Shown here one piece after another: positions 1 to 8,696 of a DNA stretch of 64,000 nt. A program made the position numbers and the translations under genes. Within the stretch, counting starts at the first letter, position 1. Every line of letters begins with the position of its first letter. The notes below the pieces were generated by a model, which was not told where the DNA came from, did no database searches, and saw nothing but the letters and a program-made list of their open reading frames with translations. The stretch comes from Defluviitaleaceae bacterium (GTDB lineage Bacteria; Bacillota; Clostridia; Lachnospirales; WQUN01), in the NCBI GenBank assembly GCA_009781755.1, contig WQVD01000001.1, positions 1 to 64,000 of the forward strand, given 5' to 3'.

Positions 1-28
1 CGGCGATTTTTTTGGTTTGTTTGCCCAT
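1..28 (-). CDS. Start of a gene continuing past the left edge (DUF4340-like expected)
   Basis: Only the first nine codons are visible (MGKQTKKIA). The ATG overlaps the TAA of the upstream GldG-like gene (TAATG) and has a good AGGAG site about eight bases upstream. In GldA-GldF-GldG type ABC operons the next gene usually encodes a membrane-anchored DUF4340 protein; that identity is inferred from context, not from the nine codons. Confidence 0.55.
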
Positions 29-1461
29 TAGCTATGTCTCCTGCGTAACCAAATTAGCATGCCTGCTGTCAGCGTTGCCACGGGTAACACACCCATCGCG
101 AAGCCCGCAATCATGTTGGCTTCAAATTGGTTAAGCTGCAAGCGAGATACACCGGGGGTGCGCGTGGGGATGAACAACCCCGGCCCTTGCCCTGCCAGCC
201 ACCGCATGGCATTGGCCACAAATGCAAAATTATTATCACCCACAACCTCACGCGAGCCGGAAGCGAGGATGTCAATGCCTGCGATGACCACGATTTGCGT
301 GTCGATCATGCGATCGAAAGTGGAGTCCGTGATGGCAGCTGCGGTCGTGAAGGGTCCGCCGCCCACATCAATGCCCTCGTGGTACAGGGGTGATTCCAAT
401 TGCAAATCTGTGCGGCCAAATGCGCTTACGGATGTGATGAGCAATCGATCGATGGTAGTGGTGGCGCGTACCATGTCGGTGGTTTCGACCGCGCCGACCA
501 TGCTCAAGAACAGGGTCATGCGGTTTTGCGCCACCAAAGGTAAGTTGACTTCGTGCGGATATAATTGCGGTACGGTGAACATCGGCAGCATGATATGCTG
601 GCGTGGGTCGGGATCCATAATGACAAAATCGCTGATACGCACGCCGTATGCTGCCAGCACGCGGTCAACGTTGGGCAGCCTGCCGGTGACTTGCGGGCTC
701 ATTACAAACATCGCCCGTCCGCCGTTGTCAAGGAAGGTTAGGATGCGATCGGCTTTTTCTGCCGGCCAATCCCATTGTGGGGTGGACAGTAGCAAGATGT
801 CTGCAGTGGCGGGGATGCCGTCACGGATCATCGTAATTGCGTCTACACTGCGCATAATAAAGTTTTCGGTTTGGAGGAAGGAAACGACTTCGGCTTCTAG
901 GGGGCGTTCGCCGCTGCCCATTACTTGATACACGGTGGCGATTTCGCCCCGCGTTACGGAATGGATGGAGGTGGTGATTTGCCGCTCCATGGCAATGGTG
1001 ATGATTGTTTCGCCCTGTGGGTTGCGGCTCAGCGATGCCATTAAATCGGGTGTGATGACGCGGTGTTGTGTCCCGCTTTGCACGATGATGGAATGACTAG
1101 GAATCGCATCTCCCGCCGCGGCGAATTGTTGCACGAAGCCCGGATTCACCATTGGATCGCGGAATGCCGTGCTAATGTGTGAGCTGGTGCTTGCGTATTC
1201 TTCCAGCAATGCCACGAATATAGGGTCTTCTGTACCTGTAGGTGCGATGAGCGTAAGCGTCACATCGGTGTCCAATGTTGCCAAAAAGTCGCGCGATTGC
1301 TGCGACAGCGTGAATAATTGATCTTGCGTCAAATCCCACGTGCGGTTAAGTTCCCCGGCGAAGAGATTCACAAAAACGAATAACAAAACCGCTAACAGCA
1401 TCATCGCAGTCGAAAATGTGCCGTAGCGGAACCGCTTGTCCTTCCACTGTGCCAGTTTCAT
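28..1461 (-). CDS. GldG-like auxiliary protein of an ABC-2 exporter
   Basis: 477 residues. One membrane helix lies near residues 15-37 and a second at the very C-terminus before an Arg-rich tail (WLRRRHS). The long middle part is the extracytoplasmic GldG/ABC-uncharacterised domain, with the typical LTxDQLFTLS segment soon after the first helix. The start chosen is the ATG at 1461, which overlaps the stop of the permease gene by one base (TGATG) and has an AGGAAG site; the same frame stays open upstream but would begin inside the permease gene. It is third in a translationally coupled ATPase-permease-GldG-next gene operon. Substrate unknown; homologues in Bacteroidota take part in gliding, while Firmicutes versions are uncharacterised exporters. 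Confidence 0.8.
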   Translation of the reverse strand: MKLAQWKDKRFRYGTFSTAMMLLAVLLFVFVNLFAGELNRTWDLTQDQLFTLSQQSRDFLATLDTDVTLTLIAPTGTEDPIFVALLEEYASTSSHISTAFRDPMVNPGFVQQFAAAGDAIPSHSIIVQSGTQHRVITPDLMASLSRNPQGETIITIAMERQITTSIHSVTRGEIATVYQVMGSGERPLEAEVVSFLQTENFIMRSVDAITMIRDGIPATADILLLSTPQWDWPAEKADRILTFLDNGGRAMFVMSPQVTGRLPNVDRVLAAYGVRISDFVIMDPDPRQHIMLPMFTVPQLYPHEVNLPLVAQNRMTLFLSMVGAVETTDMVRATTTIDRLLITSVSAFGRTDLQLESPLYHEGIDVGGGPFTTAAAITDSTFDRMIDTQIVVIAGIDILASGSREVVGDNNFAFVANAMRWLAGQGPGLFIPTRTPGVSRLQLNQFEANMIAGFAMGVLPVATLTAGMLIWLRRRHS

Positions 1462-2330
1462 CAGCGCCACTTCCTTTTCTCGATGATGTTCATTGTTAGG
1501 TATACGAACAGCGCGGCGAAGGAGAAGTAGTACACCAAGTCCGCGAGGTTTAACACGCCGTGCGAAAGCACATGGAACCGTGTGTAAATCGAGAACCATA
1601 ATAATGCGCGCACGATAATTGCGTCATAAATTAAATTGTCGTAGAAATATAAACCGACCGCCGCGCCCAAGCCTAGAACCGCCAGCATAGCCGACGATAT
1701 CCAATGCCGCGTAGAATAATACCAAATGGCCGCCACCGCCAAGATTAATGCTGCCACGAAAACCAGCGACGCGGCCGCCGATATAGGCATGGTCATGGCA
1801 ATCGACTCCATGATAAACATGGCGTATATCGCCGCGAAGGTTGCTACTGCCGCGATGATTTGGTTATCAGTCAACACAGAAATAAACATACCCACCGCAA
1901 TACAAGCCGCACCCACTAAAATAAAGCCGATGTACGACCCTACGATTTGGCTTGTAGGCAAGCCGTCTATAGCATACCGCCGCATAATCAACGGGAACAA
2001 CACCGTCGCGCCAACGCCGATAACAAACAACGAAAACGCCGCCAAAAATTTGCCCACTACGATTTGCGCTACGGTTAGCGGGCTGGTGAATAGTAATTGA
2101 TCGGTTCTATGCCGCGTTTCTTCGGAAAACAAGCGCATGGTGAGGATGGGCACGAGTATAAAAAATAAAATCCCCGCGTTGGCCAACGTGCTCCCAAAAT
2201 TGCCGCTGCTGGGGAAGATATTGACGAAAATGAAAAACATCCCCACCAGCAAAAGCATAAACGCTAAAAACGCATACCCCACCATCTGCGTGAAGTACGC
2301 GCGCAACTCCTTCTTATATATAGCGGTCAT
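1461..2330 (-). CDS. ABC-2 type permease, GldF-like
   Basis: 289 residues with about six membrane helices. The N-terminus (MTAIYKKELRAYF) and the following long hydrophobic segment are typical of ABC-2 permeases of the GldF/NosY type. The start overlaps the end of the ATPase gene by four bases and the stop overlaps the GldG-like start, so the genes are translationally coupled. It would form the membrane channel of the exporter with the neighbouring ATPase. Confidence 0.85.
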   Translation of the reverse strand: MTAIYKKELRAYFTQMVGYAFLAFMLLLVGMFFIFVNIFPSSGNFGSTLANAGILFFILVPILTMRLFSEETRHRTDQLLFTSPLTVAQIVVGKFLAAFSLFVIGVGATVLFPLIMRRYAIDGLPTSQIVGSYIGFILVGAACIAVGMFISVLTDNQIIAAVATFAAIYAMFIMESIAMTMPISAAASLVFVAALILAVAAIWYYSTRHWISSAMLAVLGLGAAVGLYFYDNLIYDAIIVRALLWFSIYTRFHVLSHGVLNLADLVYYFSFAALFVYLTMNIIEKRKWR

Positions 2331-3274
2331 GATGTCCTCCTATCGCCCGTTAGTTTAAGGAAAACTTCTTCCAGCGACAAATCCATGCTGCGCATCGACA
2401 AAATCGGCAAGTTATGTTTGGCAAAGGCACGGAAAATCGCTTCACGGATGTCTGCGCCGCTTTCGCCTGCCAATTGCAAGTCAACTGTGCCAGGCTCGTC
2501 ACTGGCGGAGATTTCCACATGGCGGATGACGGTGAAGTCCTTGAGTGCGGCGCGGGCGGCTTCGGACGTGGCTTTGACGCGCAACTGGTTCATGCCTTCG
2601 GCTTTGGTAAGGCTGGCGGATAGCTCCTTGGGCGTGCCTTGCGCCACAATGTTGCCGCGGTTGATGATGATGACGCGGTCACACACGGCACTGACCTCTT
2701 GCATGATGTGCGAAGACAGCATGACGGTGTGCTTTTTGCCCAAGGACTTGACCACATCGCGCATTTCAATGATTTGCTTGGGATCCAAGCCGATAGTGGG
2801 CTCGTCCATGATGATGACGCGTGGATTACCCACCATGGCTTGCGCTAACCCCACACGCTGCCGATACCCGCGTGACAAATTTTTTATCAAGCGGCGAGAT
2901 ACATCCAGGATTTGCACTTGCGCTTTTATTTGATGCAGCATGTGCTTACGGTCGCCGCGGGGCACTTTTTTTATATCTGCCACGAAGCCTAGATATTCGT
3001 CCACACGCATGTCGCCGTACACGGGCGGGGTATCGGGCATGTAGCCGATTTGCTGTTTGGCCTTCTCCGGTTCGGCAATGATGTCTTGCCCGTCGATGGC
3101 TACATCACCCCGTGTGGCGGCGATGAACCCCGTCATAATATTCATCGTCGTTGTCTTACCCGCGCCGTTGGGGCCCAAGAAACCCACGATTTCGCCCGCG
3201 TTGACGGTAAAGTTCAAGTCACTGATGGCCGTGTGGGTACCGTATTGTTTGGTCAGATTTTTTACTTCAATCAA
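2327..3274 (-). CDS. ABC transporter ATP-binding protein, GldA/CcmA type
   Basis: 315 residues. Walker A GPNGAGKTT is about 40 residues in; the signature region is LSRGYRQRVGLAQAM and Walker B is VIIMDEPTIGLD, followed by the SSH switch histidine. A C-terminal extension of about 90 residues is common in drug or lantibiotic-type exporters. The frame stays open to a TTG at 3325, but a TTG at 3274 gives the canonical start MIEVKNLTKQYG and has a GAGAGGAG site nine bases upstream, so 3274 is preferred. First gene of the exporter operon. Confidence 0.9.
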   Translation of the reverse strand: MIEVKNLTKQYGTHTAISDLNFTVNAGEIVGFLGPNGAGKTTTMNIMTGFIAATRGDVAIDGQDIIAEPEKAKQQIGYMPDTPPVYGDMRVDEYLGFVADIKKVPRGDRKHMLHQIKAQVQILDVSRRLIKNLSRGYRQRVGLAQAMVGNPRVIIMDEPTIGLDPKQIIEMRDVVKSLGKKHTVMLSSHIMQEVSAVCDRVIIINRGNIVAQGTPKELSASLTKAEGMNQLRVKATSEAARAALKDFTVIRHVEISASDEPGTVDLQLAGESGADIREAIFRAFAKHNLPILSMRSMDLSLEEVFLKLTGDRRTS

Positions 3275-3298
3275 TGGTGGGAGCTCCTCTCGATATAA

Positions 3299-3330
3299 TT
3301 TCAGTTGGTTAGTGAGCGTTACCAACTGGA
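3299..3330. repeat. Diverged copy of a CAGTTGGT palindromic element
   Basis: CAGTTGGT (3302-3309) faces ACCAACTG (3321-3328) across an 11-base spacer. Together with the TTTCAG start it resembles the 33-bp perfect palindromes at 35983 and 63030, but the centre has drifted. It lies in the leader between the divergent ABC ATPase and acetyltransferase genes. Confidence 0.45.
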
Positions 3331-3347
3331 TTTGCGAAAACCTTTAT

Positions 3348-3375
3348 TTGACGCATTATAACCCCGTGATATAAT
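3348..3375 (+). promoter_or_regulatory. Sigma-A promoter for the acetyltransferase pair
   Basis: TTGACG at 3348, 16-base spacer, TATAAT at 3370. Transcription would start near 3382, about 30 bases before the start codon of the first GNAT gene. Confidence 0.7.
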
Positions 3376-3412
3376 TTTTGCGAGGAAATTATACATAAAA
3401 CGGGAGGCACGC

Positions 3413-3991
3413 ATGACAAAAATAATCCCCCCATCCGATTATCCCCGCCTACATGCAATCGTTGCCGAATACTTGCCCGGCACGGAGGCCGCTGCATTGG
3501 ATAAAATGTGCGCAGATAATCCCTTTGCCATGGTCGGGTATTACCACGAAAACGAATGCCACAAAAGCGAATTAATCGGCGTGTGCTACGGTGGCGCAGG
3601 CAAGGACGGCGATTTCTCGCTGGACGGTATCGCTATCGTACATCCGCACAACGCGCAGGGGTGGGGTGGGGAATTGCTCGCTTTCTTCGAAGCGCAAGTG
3701 GCGGCGCTGGGATATACGTCCGTGTCGTTGGGTTCGGCAGACGGCTACGTGGAGCGGTTCTACTTAAAAAACGGCTACACACCCACCGAATTAAAGATGT
3801 ATGTAACCGCCGATTGTGATCCGTCATCGGCCAAGGACGCGTCGCTCCCGGTGTCCTACACGCAGCCCGAAGGCAGCCGTTTAAAATTAGTGTTCTCCGT
3901 AGATAATTATCACGAAATAGACAAGGCCTCGCTGTGCAAACATTACAACGGCAGCGACGCGTTCTACGTTTTCGTCAAAAAATTGAAATGA
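3413..3991 (+). CDS. GNAT family N-acetyltransferase
   Basis: 192 residues. The acetyl-CoA binding core is recognisable around residues 70-125, with DGIAIVHPHNAQGWGGELL as the motif A strand-loop-helix and FYLKNGY as the motif B region that normally contacts CoA. The start has a GGGAGG site. Substrate unknown. It shares a promoter with a second GNAT gene that starts nine bases after its stop. The C-terminal 50 residues are not part of the usual GNAT fold. Confidence 0.75.
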   Translation: MTKIIPPSDYPRLHAIVAEYLPGTEAAALDKMCADNPFAMVGYYHENECHKSELIGVCYGGAGKDGDFSLDGIAIVHPHNAQGWGGELLAFFEAQVAALGYTSVSLGSADGYVERFYLKNGYTPTELKMYVTADCDPSSAKDASLPVSYTQPEGSRLKLVFSVDNYHEIDKASLCKHYNGSDAFYVFVKKLK

Positions 3992-3999
3992 GGCTTACC

Positions 4000-4587
4000 A
4001 TGCAATTCGCAAAAGCAAGCGAGCTTACTTTTGACCCCCGCGCACAAATGGCAGAAATCTTCGCCGAAGGCTTCTACGACCAAGGGATAAAATTCTTCTC
4101 TAAAGACAAAGCAAAGTTGGCGCGTGCGTTCGCGCATATGTTCATTTTGGACGGCTTCTACGTAGCCCTCGATGGCCAAACCATCATGGGCTTTGTAGGC
4201 GTGGCCGAAAAAAAGCCGCCGCCCATTAAGTTGGACAAGCGGATATTGATACGCGGGCTGGGTTTCCTGCGTGGTCGGCTAGCGTATTGGGGGCTCAACC
4301 GCTTTAGCGTCAACAATCCATACCCCTTTGACATGGACACCCAAACTGCGTCCATTGAATTCGTCGCCACCGCGCCCGCCTACCGGGGCAGGGGTGTGGC
4401 AACCCAATTGCTAACCCACGCTATGCAGGACTTCGCCTTCAAAAAATATGTACTGGAAGTCGTAGACACCAACCCCGGCGCCATCTCTGTCTATGAAAAA
4501 CTAGGTTTTGTCGAATTCCAACGCAAGCCATCCCCCGCACCCAAGCGGTCGGGGTTTAATTATTTCATCTACATGCAGCGGGGGTAA
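4000..4587 (+). CDS. GNAT family N-acetyltransferase
   Basis: 195 residues. Motif A is clear (ATAPAYRGRGVATQLL), followed by a motif B of the form NPGAISVYEKLGF, so CoA binding is expected to be intact. Two ATGs compete: 3988 overlaps the previous stop (ATGA), while 4000 has a GAGG site six bases upstream; 4000 is preferred. Substrate unknown. The gene ends directly against the convergent MBL gene with no spacer. Confidence 0.8.
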   Translation: MQFAKASELTFDPRAQMAEIFAEGFYDQGIKFFSKDKAKLARAFAHMFILDGFYVALDGQTIMGFVGVAEKKPPPIKLDKRILIRGLGFLRGRLAYWGLNRFSVNNPYPFDMDTQTASIEFVATAPAYRGRGVATQLLTHAMQDFAFKKYVLEVVDTNPGAISVYEKLGFVEFQRKPSPAPKRSGFNYFIYMQRG

Positions 4588-5295
4588 TTAATTATTTACC
4601 GAATCCTTCATCTTCACATAACCGCTATGATAAGCCACCACACCCGACATGGGATACTGCTTCATCTTTTCAATAGAAACCCGCGCTTCATCGATATCAT
4701 GAATAAACGCGGGTTTAAAATCCGTAAATTCGCCATCTTTAATACCGGCGGCGTCACCAATCACCATGATGCAGCTTTTGCGGAAGTACAAGCAAATATG
4801 CCCCGGGGTATGGCCGGGCGTATGTACGATTTCGATGCCACGGCAAATAGGCAAGACATCGCCGTCATTCACCTGCATATCCAAACGGATGGGAACGTTT
4901 TTGTACGTATTTCGCCAATTATCCAACCCGGCGCGTTGTTCTGCGGTCATAGTTTCGTATTCTTGTAAGCGTTTCGCCAATTTTATGGGTAGCGTGCGGC
5001 CATCAATGTACGGTGCCTCTAGCACATGCGCGACAACTTTGACGCTCGGTGCGCGTTTTTGCAAATCGCGTACACAACCGACGTGGTCCCAATCTTGGTG
5101 GGTGAGGATGATGTGCGTAAGTTGCGTAGCATGATGGCCTGCGGCGGCAATGGCTTCGACAATGATATCGGTTTGTCCCGGCAATCCGGCGTCAATGAGT
5201 ACGAGGTTATTTTCATCCCACGCCAACACCGGATGCAACGTTCCCGCATCCTCGCGGACGATGGGTAATACGGCGATATTGTTTGCAATCTTCAT
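4588..5295 (-). CDS. MBL-fold metallohydrolase
   Basis: 235 residues. The metallo-beta-lactamase metal motif appears as THQDWDH at residues 65-71, where the middle His of HxHxDH is replaced (H66, D68, D70, H71), followed by HTPGHTPGH and a later GDAAG aspartate. THxDxDH variants with Gln are common in the YflN/glyoxalase-II-like branch. Probably a cytosolic hydrolase of thioesters or lactones; substrate not predictable. Start overlaps the end of the upstream gene by four bases (ATGA). Confidence 0.8.
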   Translation of the reverse strand: MKIANNIAVLPIVREDAGTLHPVLAWDENNLVLIDAGLPGQTDIIVEAIAAAGHHATQLTHIILTHQDWDHVGCVRDLQKRAPSVKVVAHVLEAPYIDGRTLPIKLAKRLQEYETMTAEQRAGLDNWRNTYKNVPIRLDMQVNDGDVLPICRGIEIVHTPGHTPGHICLYFRKSCIMVIGDAAGIKDGEFTDFKPAFIHDIDEARVSIEKMKQYPMSGVVAYHSGYVKMKDSVNN

Positions 5296-5624
5296 AATAT
5301 ATTCCCCCTGCCAAGTAATTTTTCGATTTTCTCAACTTTGCCCGTCAATTTATTCTTCGCGCCGATTTGCACGTCGGCTTTCAACGTAACGCTAACGCGC
5401 AAGCCCTTCTGCGCCAACACAAAGGTCGCATCCTTAACTACTTGCATCACCGCATCCCACGCACCCTCAACCTCCGTGAACATCGAAGTGGTGCGGTGCG
5501 GCAAGCCGGACGCTTCAATTACCTTGATAACCTCAACAACATACTCCGCCAACGATGCCCCCGCCGTGCTCAGCGGCGCGATGTTAACAGCGACAAGTGC
5601 GTTCATATTTTTACTACAAGCCAT
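5292..5624 (-). CDS. Thiamine-binding (MTH1187/YkoF) family protein
   Basis: 110 residues. The short alpha/beta layout with LVAVNIAPLS at the start, HRTTSMFTEVEG in the middle and VSVTLKADVQ near the end fits the MTH1187/YkoF-like (DUF77) family, which forms oligomers and binds thiamine or related ligands. An ATG at 5633 sits only one base from the AGGAG site, so the next ATG (5624, ten bases away) is preferred. Overlaps the MBL gene by four bases, suggesting co-translation. Confidence 0.75.
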   Translation of the reverse strand: MACSKNMNALVAVNIAPLSTAGASLAEYVVEVIKVIEASGLPHRTTSMFTEVEGAWDAVMQVVKDATFVLAQKGLRVSVTLKADVQIGAKNKLTGKVEKIEKLLGRGNIL

Positions 5625-5663
5625 ATCAATCATGCTCCTTTTTGCAAATCATATCATGTACAT

Positions 5664-5696
5664 AAAAAAGCCCGCAAATCATGGATGATTTGCGGG
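5664..5696 (-). terminator. Rho-independent terminator after the 40-residue ORF
   Basis: Twelve-bp perfect stem (CCCGCAAATCAT / ATGATTTGCGGG) followed on the minus strand by CTTTTTT. It begins immediately after the stop codon at 5697, supporting transcription of the small ORF. Confidence 0.8.
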
Positions 5697-5819
5697 TTAT
5701 TTTTCACTTTCGGCTTCTTTAATAATTTCATTGATAACTTCTAATGCCGCCTCAGGTTTGCCGACTTCATGCAACTTCTTTAATGAACGCAGCACAGTCA
5801 TCAGTCCCAACTTGGTCAT
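5697..5819 (-). CDS. Small protein of 40 residues, unknown
   Basis: Reads MTKLGLMTVL and ends IIKEAESEK. A GAGAGG site precedes the ATG by six bases and a strong terminator follows the stop codon. The sequence is likely all-helical and charged at the end, with no signal peptide or cysteines. No family recognised. It sits between the tRNA terminator and the thiamine-binding-type gene, so it may have its own promoter. Confidence 0.55.
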   Translation of the reverse strand: MTKLGLMTVLRSLKKLHEVGKPEAALEVINEIIKEAESEK

Positions 5820-5835
5820 AAAGCACCTCTCATAA

Positions 5836-5874
5836 AAAATAAAAACCTGCGAGCCCAGTGGCCGGCAGGTTTTT
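5836..5874 (-). terminator. Terminator downstream of tRNA-Arg
   Basis: AAAAACCTGC (5841-5850) pairs with GCAGGTTTTT (5865-5874). On the minus strand the hairpin follows the tRNA 3' end and is trailed by T-rich sequence. Confidence 0.75.
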
Positions 5875-5883
5875 GGGTTATGT

Positions 5884-5957
5884 TGTGCGAGAAAGGATTT
5901 GAACCCTCGACCTTCTGGTCCGTAGCCAGACGCTCTATCCAGCTGAGCTACTCACAC
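5884..5957 (-). tRNA. tRNA-Arg (anticodon ACG)
   Basis: 74-nt cloverleaf. The acceptor GTGTGAG pairs with CTCGCAC (one G-T pair), the D arm contains AGCTCAGCTGGATAGAGC, the anticodon loop is CTACGGA and the T arm holds GGTTCAAATCC. CCA is not encoded. ACG reads CGN arginine codons after deamination to inosine. Confidence 0.95.
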
Positions 5958-6007
5958 ACTCAGTAACGAGCGCGAGTATAGCATATTTGGGTGCGGGTGT
6001 GCAAGCA

Positions 6008-7042
6008 TTATTTTTTCCACCCATTCAGCAGGATGATGACGACCAAGAACAAACCTAGTAGGCCAAATACCGGATACACATACGCCACAATCCGCGAAAA
6101 GCCGATGTGCGCCGCACCCACGCCCAGTAAACACAGTGCTGCTGCGGCTTTTTTCTTGTCGGTCAGGGGGCCTTGGATGTGCGTACCCAGCCATTGCAAA
6201 ACGGCAAATCCGTTGCACGCCGCCGTCGTAAATAACGCGCTCACCAACACGGCCAAATATAAAATGCTAAATAATTGCCCGTAGTTGACGACGATGGCCA
6301 ACAGAGGAATTTCCAAATTTATTACTTGATTTTGGTACAAAAACAGCGGTAATGCCAATGACAAACCCAACAATGTGATAATCCCGCCGCCAATGATACC
6401 CCCCATGGCGGCATGGGATTTTCGCGTGGCCAGCTTAGAAGTGGCTGCCAATACGGGAATCCCTGTGACCAAATTGTAAGAAGCATACACAATAGCCGTA
6501 ATGACCCAACCCGAATGCACCCCCCCAATCCCCGCGAAAACGGGGCGCGACGCCGCCAAAAACGCATACAGCCCCACAAAAAATCCGCCCAACATCATCA
6601 ACGGCGCCAACACCAAATTGATCTTCACTACACCGTCCAAGCCAAAAATCAACACAAGGAAAACCAACAACCCAATAACCCCCGCACCCACGGTAAACGG
6701 TATGTTAAAAGCCTGCTGCGCTGTTGCTCCTGCTCCTGCCAGCATCGCTACAAAAAGGCAAAATAAAAACACCGCCACCAGCCATTCCGTGGCAATACCC
6801 ATCCGCTTGCCCAACAAATGCTGCATCAAGCCGTTATATGTATTAACATTCTCGCGGTGGCAAATGTTCAATGCCGCCCAGCCCGTAAGCGCGAACAACG
6901 CCCCCGCCAGCACCAATCCCACTGCACCCATCGGCCCAAACCCCACAAAGTACCGTATCAACTCTTGCCCCGATGCAAACCCCGCGCCCAAAAACACCGA
7001 CGCATACACGATGGCAATTTTCAACCCATTGGATAATCGCAT
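6008..7042 (-). CDS. YkvI-family membrane transporter
   Basis: 344 residues and about ten membrane helices. The N-terminal GAGFASGQE motif in the first helix is the hallmark of the YkvI/COG3949 family, which has an APC/LeuT-like fold; substrates are not established. Two ATGs are possible: 7042 (MRLSNGLKIA) has GGGGGA five bases upstream, and 7054 lies four codons earlier with a more distant AAAGG; 7042 is chosen. The C-terminus ends in a short basic tail (GWKK). Monocistronic between glgA and the tRNA. Confidence 0.8.
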   Translation of the reverse strand: MRLSNGLKIAIVYASVFLGAGFASGQELIRYFVGFGPMGAVGLVLAGALFALTGWAALNICHRENVNTYNGLMQHLLGKRMGIATEWLVAVFLFCLFVAMLAGAGATAQQAFNIPFTVGAGVIGLLVFLVLIFGLDGVVKINLVLAPLMMLGGFFVGLYAFLAASRPVFAGIGGVHSGWVITAIVYASYNLVTGIPVLAATSKLATRKSHAAMGGIIGGGIITLLGLSLALPLFLYQNQVINLEIPLLAIVVNYGQLFSILYLAVLVSALFTTAACNGFAVLQWLGTHIQGPLTDKKKAAAALCLLGVGAAHIGFSRIVAYVYPVFGLLGLFLVVIILLNGWKK

Positions 7043-7116
7043 AAAATCCCCCATATCATGAAATTGCCTTTCATATATATGGGGGAAGGGTGGGGATTAT
7101 GTGCCGTTAGCGTTTA

Positions 7117-8556
7117 TTAATACGTTTTCACGTGTTTGTACATATCAATATATTCGCTCGCCACGCTGCTCCACGAGAAGTCGCATGACATTGCATTGTG
7201 CACCAATGTATCCCATGCATCCGTATCGTACAGCGCCAATGCTTCGCGCATGGCCCACATTAACCCACTGGCCACAAAATCCTCGAATACAAAGCCGTTG
7301 CCTTCACCCGCTTGCGGGTCAAAGTGTTTGATCGTGTCAGCGAGGCCGCCTGTTTTGCGCACGATGGGGATTGTACCATAGCGCATGGCGAATAATTGTC
7401 CCAAACCGCATGGCTCATACACCGACGGCATAAGGAACATATCTGACCCGGCGTAGATGCGTTGTGCTAATTTTTCCACGTAGGTGATATTCGCGCTTAC
7501 CTTGTGCGGATAGCGCATAGCAAAGTTACGGAAGAGGCTTTCGTACCGCCCTTCGCCCGTTCCTAGCACTACCAATTGGATATCCATTGTCATGAGTTCT
7601 TCTAAGATGACGCTGACAATATCCAGCCCTTTTTGCTCCACCAGCCGCGAAATGATGCTGATAACGGGCATATCACCCACGGGCAGATTTAATTGCTTTT
7701 GTAATTCGTGTTTGTTGGCGCGCTTTTCTTCCTTGCCGCCGATGGTAAAGTTTATGATGATATTGGGGTCAGTAGCGGGGTTGTATTTGTCGTCGTCGAT
7801 GCCGTTGGTGATGCCGAACAAGCGATTGCCGCGTTGGCGCAGCAGGCCGTCCATGCCGTAGCCGAAGTCAGCGGTTTGGATTTCTTGCGCGTAGGTGCGG
7901 CTTACGGTGGATACCGCATCCGCATGTAATATCCCGGCTTTCAAATAGCTGGCATTGCCAAAAAATTCTAAGTCGCCGCAGGTATAGTAACCGTCGTTGA
8001 GCCCTACATTCCACAATGTATCGCGCCCAAACACGCCTTGATAATGCAAGTTGTGAATTGCCATGATGCTTTTCATGTCCTTGTAAAACGTAAATCCACG
8101 ATAAAAATCACGCAAATATGTGGGCCCCAAGCTCGTGTGCCAATCATTAAAATGGAGAATATCCGCTTGGAAGTCGATGACGCTCAGCATTTCAATGGCA
8201 GCCTTCGTAAAAAAAGAAAAACGTTCAAAATCATCGCCGTAACCATAAAAACCATCCCGTGCGAAGTAATGATCGTTCTCGATTAAATAAGTGGAGTCGC
8301 CGTCGCCATGTTCGTCGATGGCCAATATATTGGCTTGCTGCGAATATCTCGGGAAATGAATCGTGCAATTGCCAGCAAATTTGCACGCCGTTAATAATTC
8401 CGTTTTAATCGAGCGGTATTTGGGCAATACCACACGCATGTCCACGCCCGCGGTACGTAATGCCTTGGGCAACGCTCCCGCCACTTCGCCAAGCCCGCCG
8501 GATTGGCAATAAGGTGCAGCTTCTGCCACAACAAACAATATTTTTAATTGTTTCAC
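7117..8556 (-). CDS. glgA: Glycogen synthase (ADP-glucose:starch glucosyltransferase)
   Basis: 479 residues, the usual GlgA length, with a GT5 N-terminal Rossmann domain and GT1-type C-terminal domain. The ADP-glucose loop, normally KxGGL near residue 15, reads QSGGLGEV here, so the first Lys is replaced by Gln. The C-terminal catalytic region EPCGLGQL and the following KTGG are intact. Starts with GTG after AAGGAG. No glgC, glgB or glgP lies nearby, so it stands apart from a classical glycogen operon. It extends alpha-1,4-glucan chains in the cytoplasm. Confidence 0.9.
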   Translation of the reverse strand: MKQLKILFVVAEAAPYCQSGGLGEVAGALPKALRTAGVDMRVVLPKYRSIKTELLTACKFAGNCTIHFPRYSQQANILAIDEHGDGDSTYLIENDHYFARDGFYGYGDDFERFSFFTKAAIEMLSVIDFQADILHFNDWHTSLGPTYLRDFYRGFTFYKDMKSIMAIHNLHYQGVFGRDTLWNVGLNDGYYTCGDLEFFGNASYLKAGILHADAVSTVSRTYAQEIQTADFGYGMDGLLRQRGNRLFGITNGIDDDKYNPATDPNIIINFTIGGKEEKRANKHELQKQLNLPVGDMPVISIISRLVEQKGLDIVSVILEELMTMDIQLVVLGTGEGRYESLFRNFAMRYPHKVSANITYVEKLAQRIYAGSDMFLMPSVYEPCGLGQLFAMRYGTIPIVRKTGGLADTIKHFDPQAGEGNGFVFEDFVASGLMWAMREALALYDTDAWDTLVHNAMSCDFSWSSVASEYIDMYKHVKTY

Positions 8557-8579
8557 TATTATTCACGCTCCTTGGTGTG

Positions 8580-8608
8580 AGTATATTAGATAGAATCCGC
8601 AATGTAAA
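8580..8608 (-). promoter_or_regulatory. Promoter of glgA
   Basis: On the minus strand TTTACA and TATACT are separated by exactly 17 bases, ending about 24 bases before the glgA start codon. Confidence 0.65.
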
Positions 8609-8696
8609 GGCATTACAGCCTATGCACCCGCTATGGAATGCGTTATATTACACAAGAATAAGAATCAATCGGCTAGTTGCATCAGGAGGTTTTTAT

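Noticed and set aside
59-928. 289-codon open frame on the plus strand
   Set aside because: Lies opposite the GldG-like gene, has no binding site and gives a composition unlike any protein family; a shadow frame.
3309-3497. Minus-strand frame across the acetyltransferase promoter
   Set aside because: No binding site, and it overlaps the promoter and the start of a well-supported gene.
8460-8696. 79-codon upstream extension of the deacetylase
   Set aside because: AGGAGG and a clean signal peptide set the start at 8697; the extension crosses the glgA promoter.
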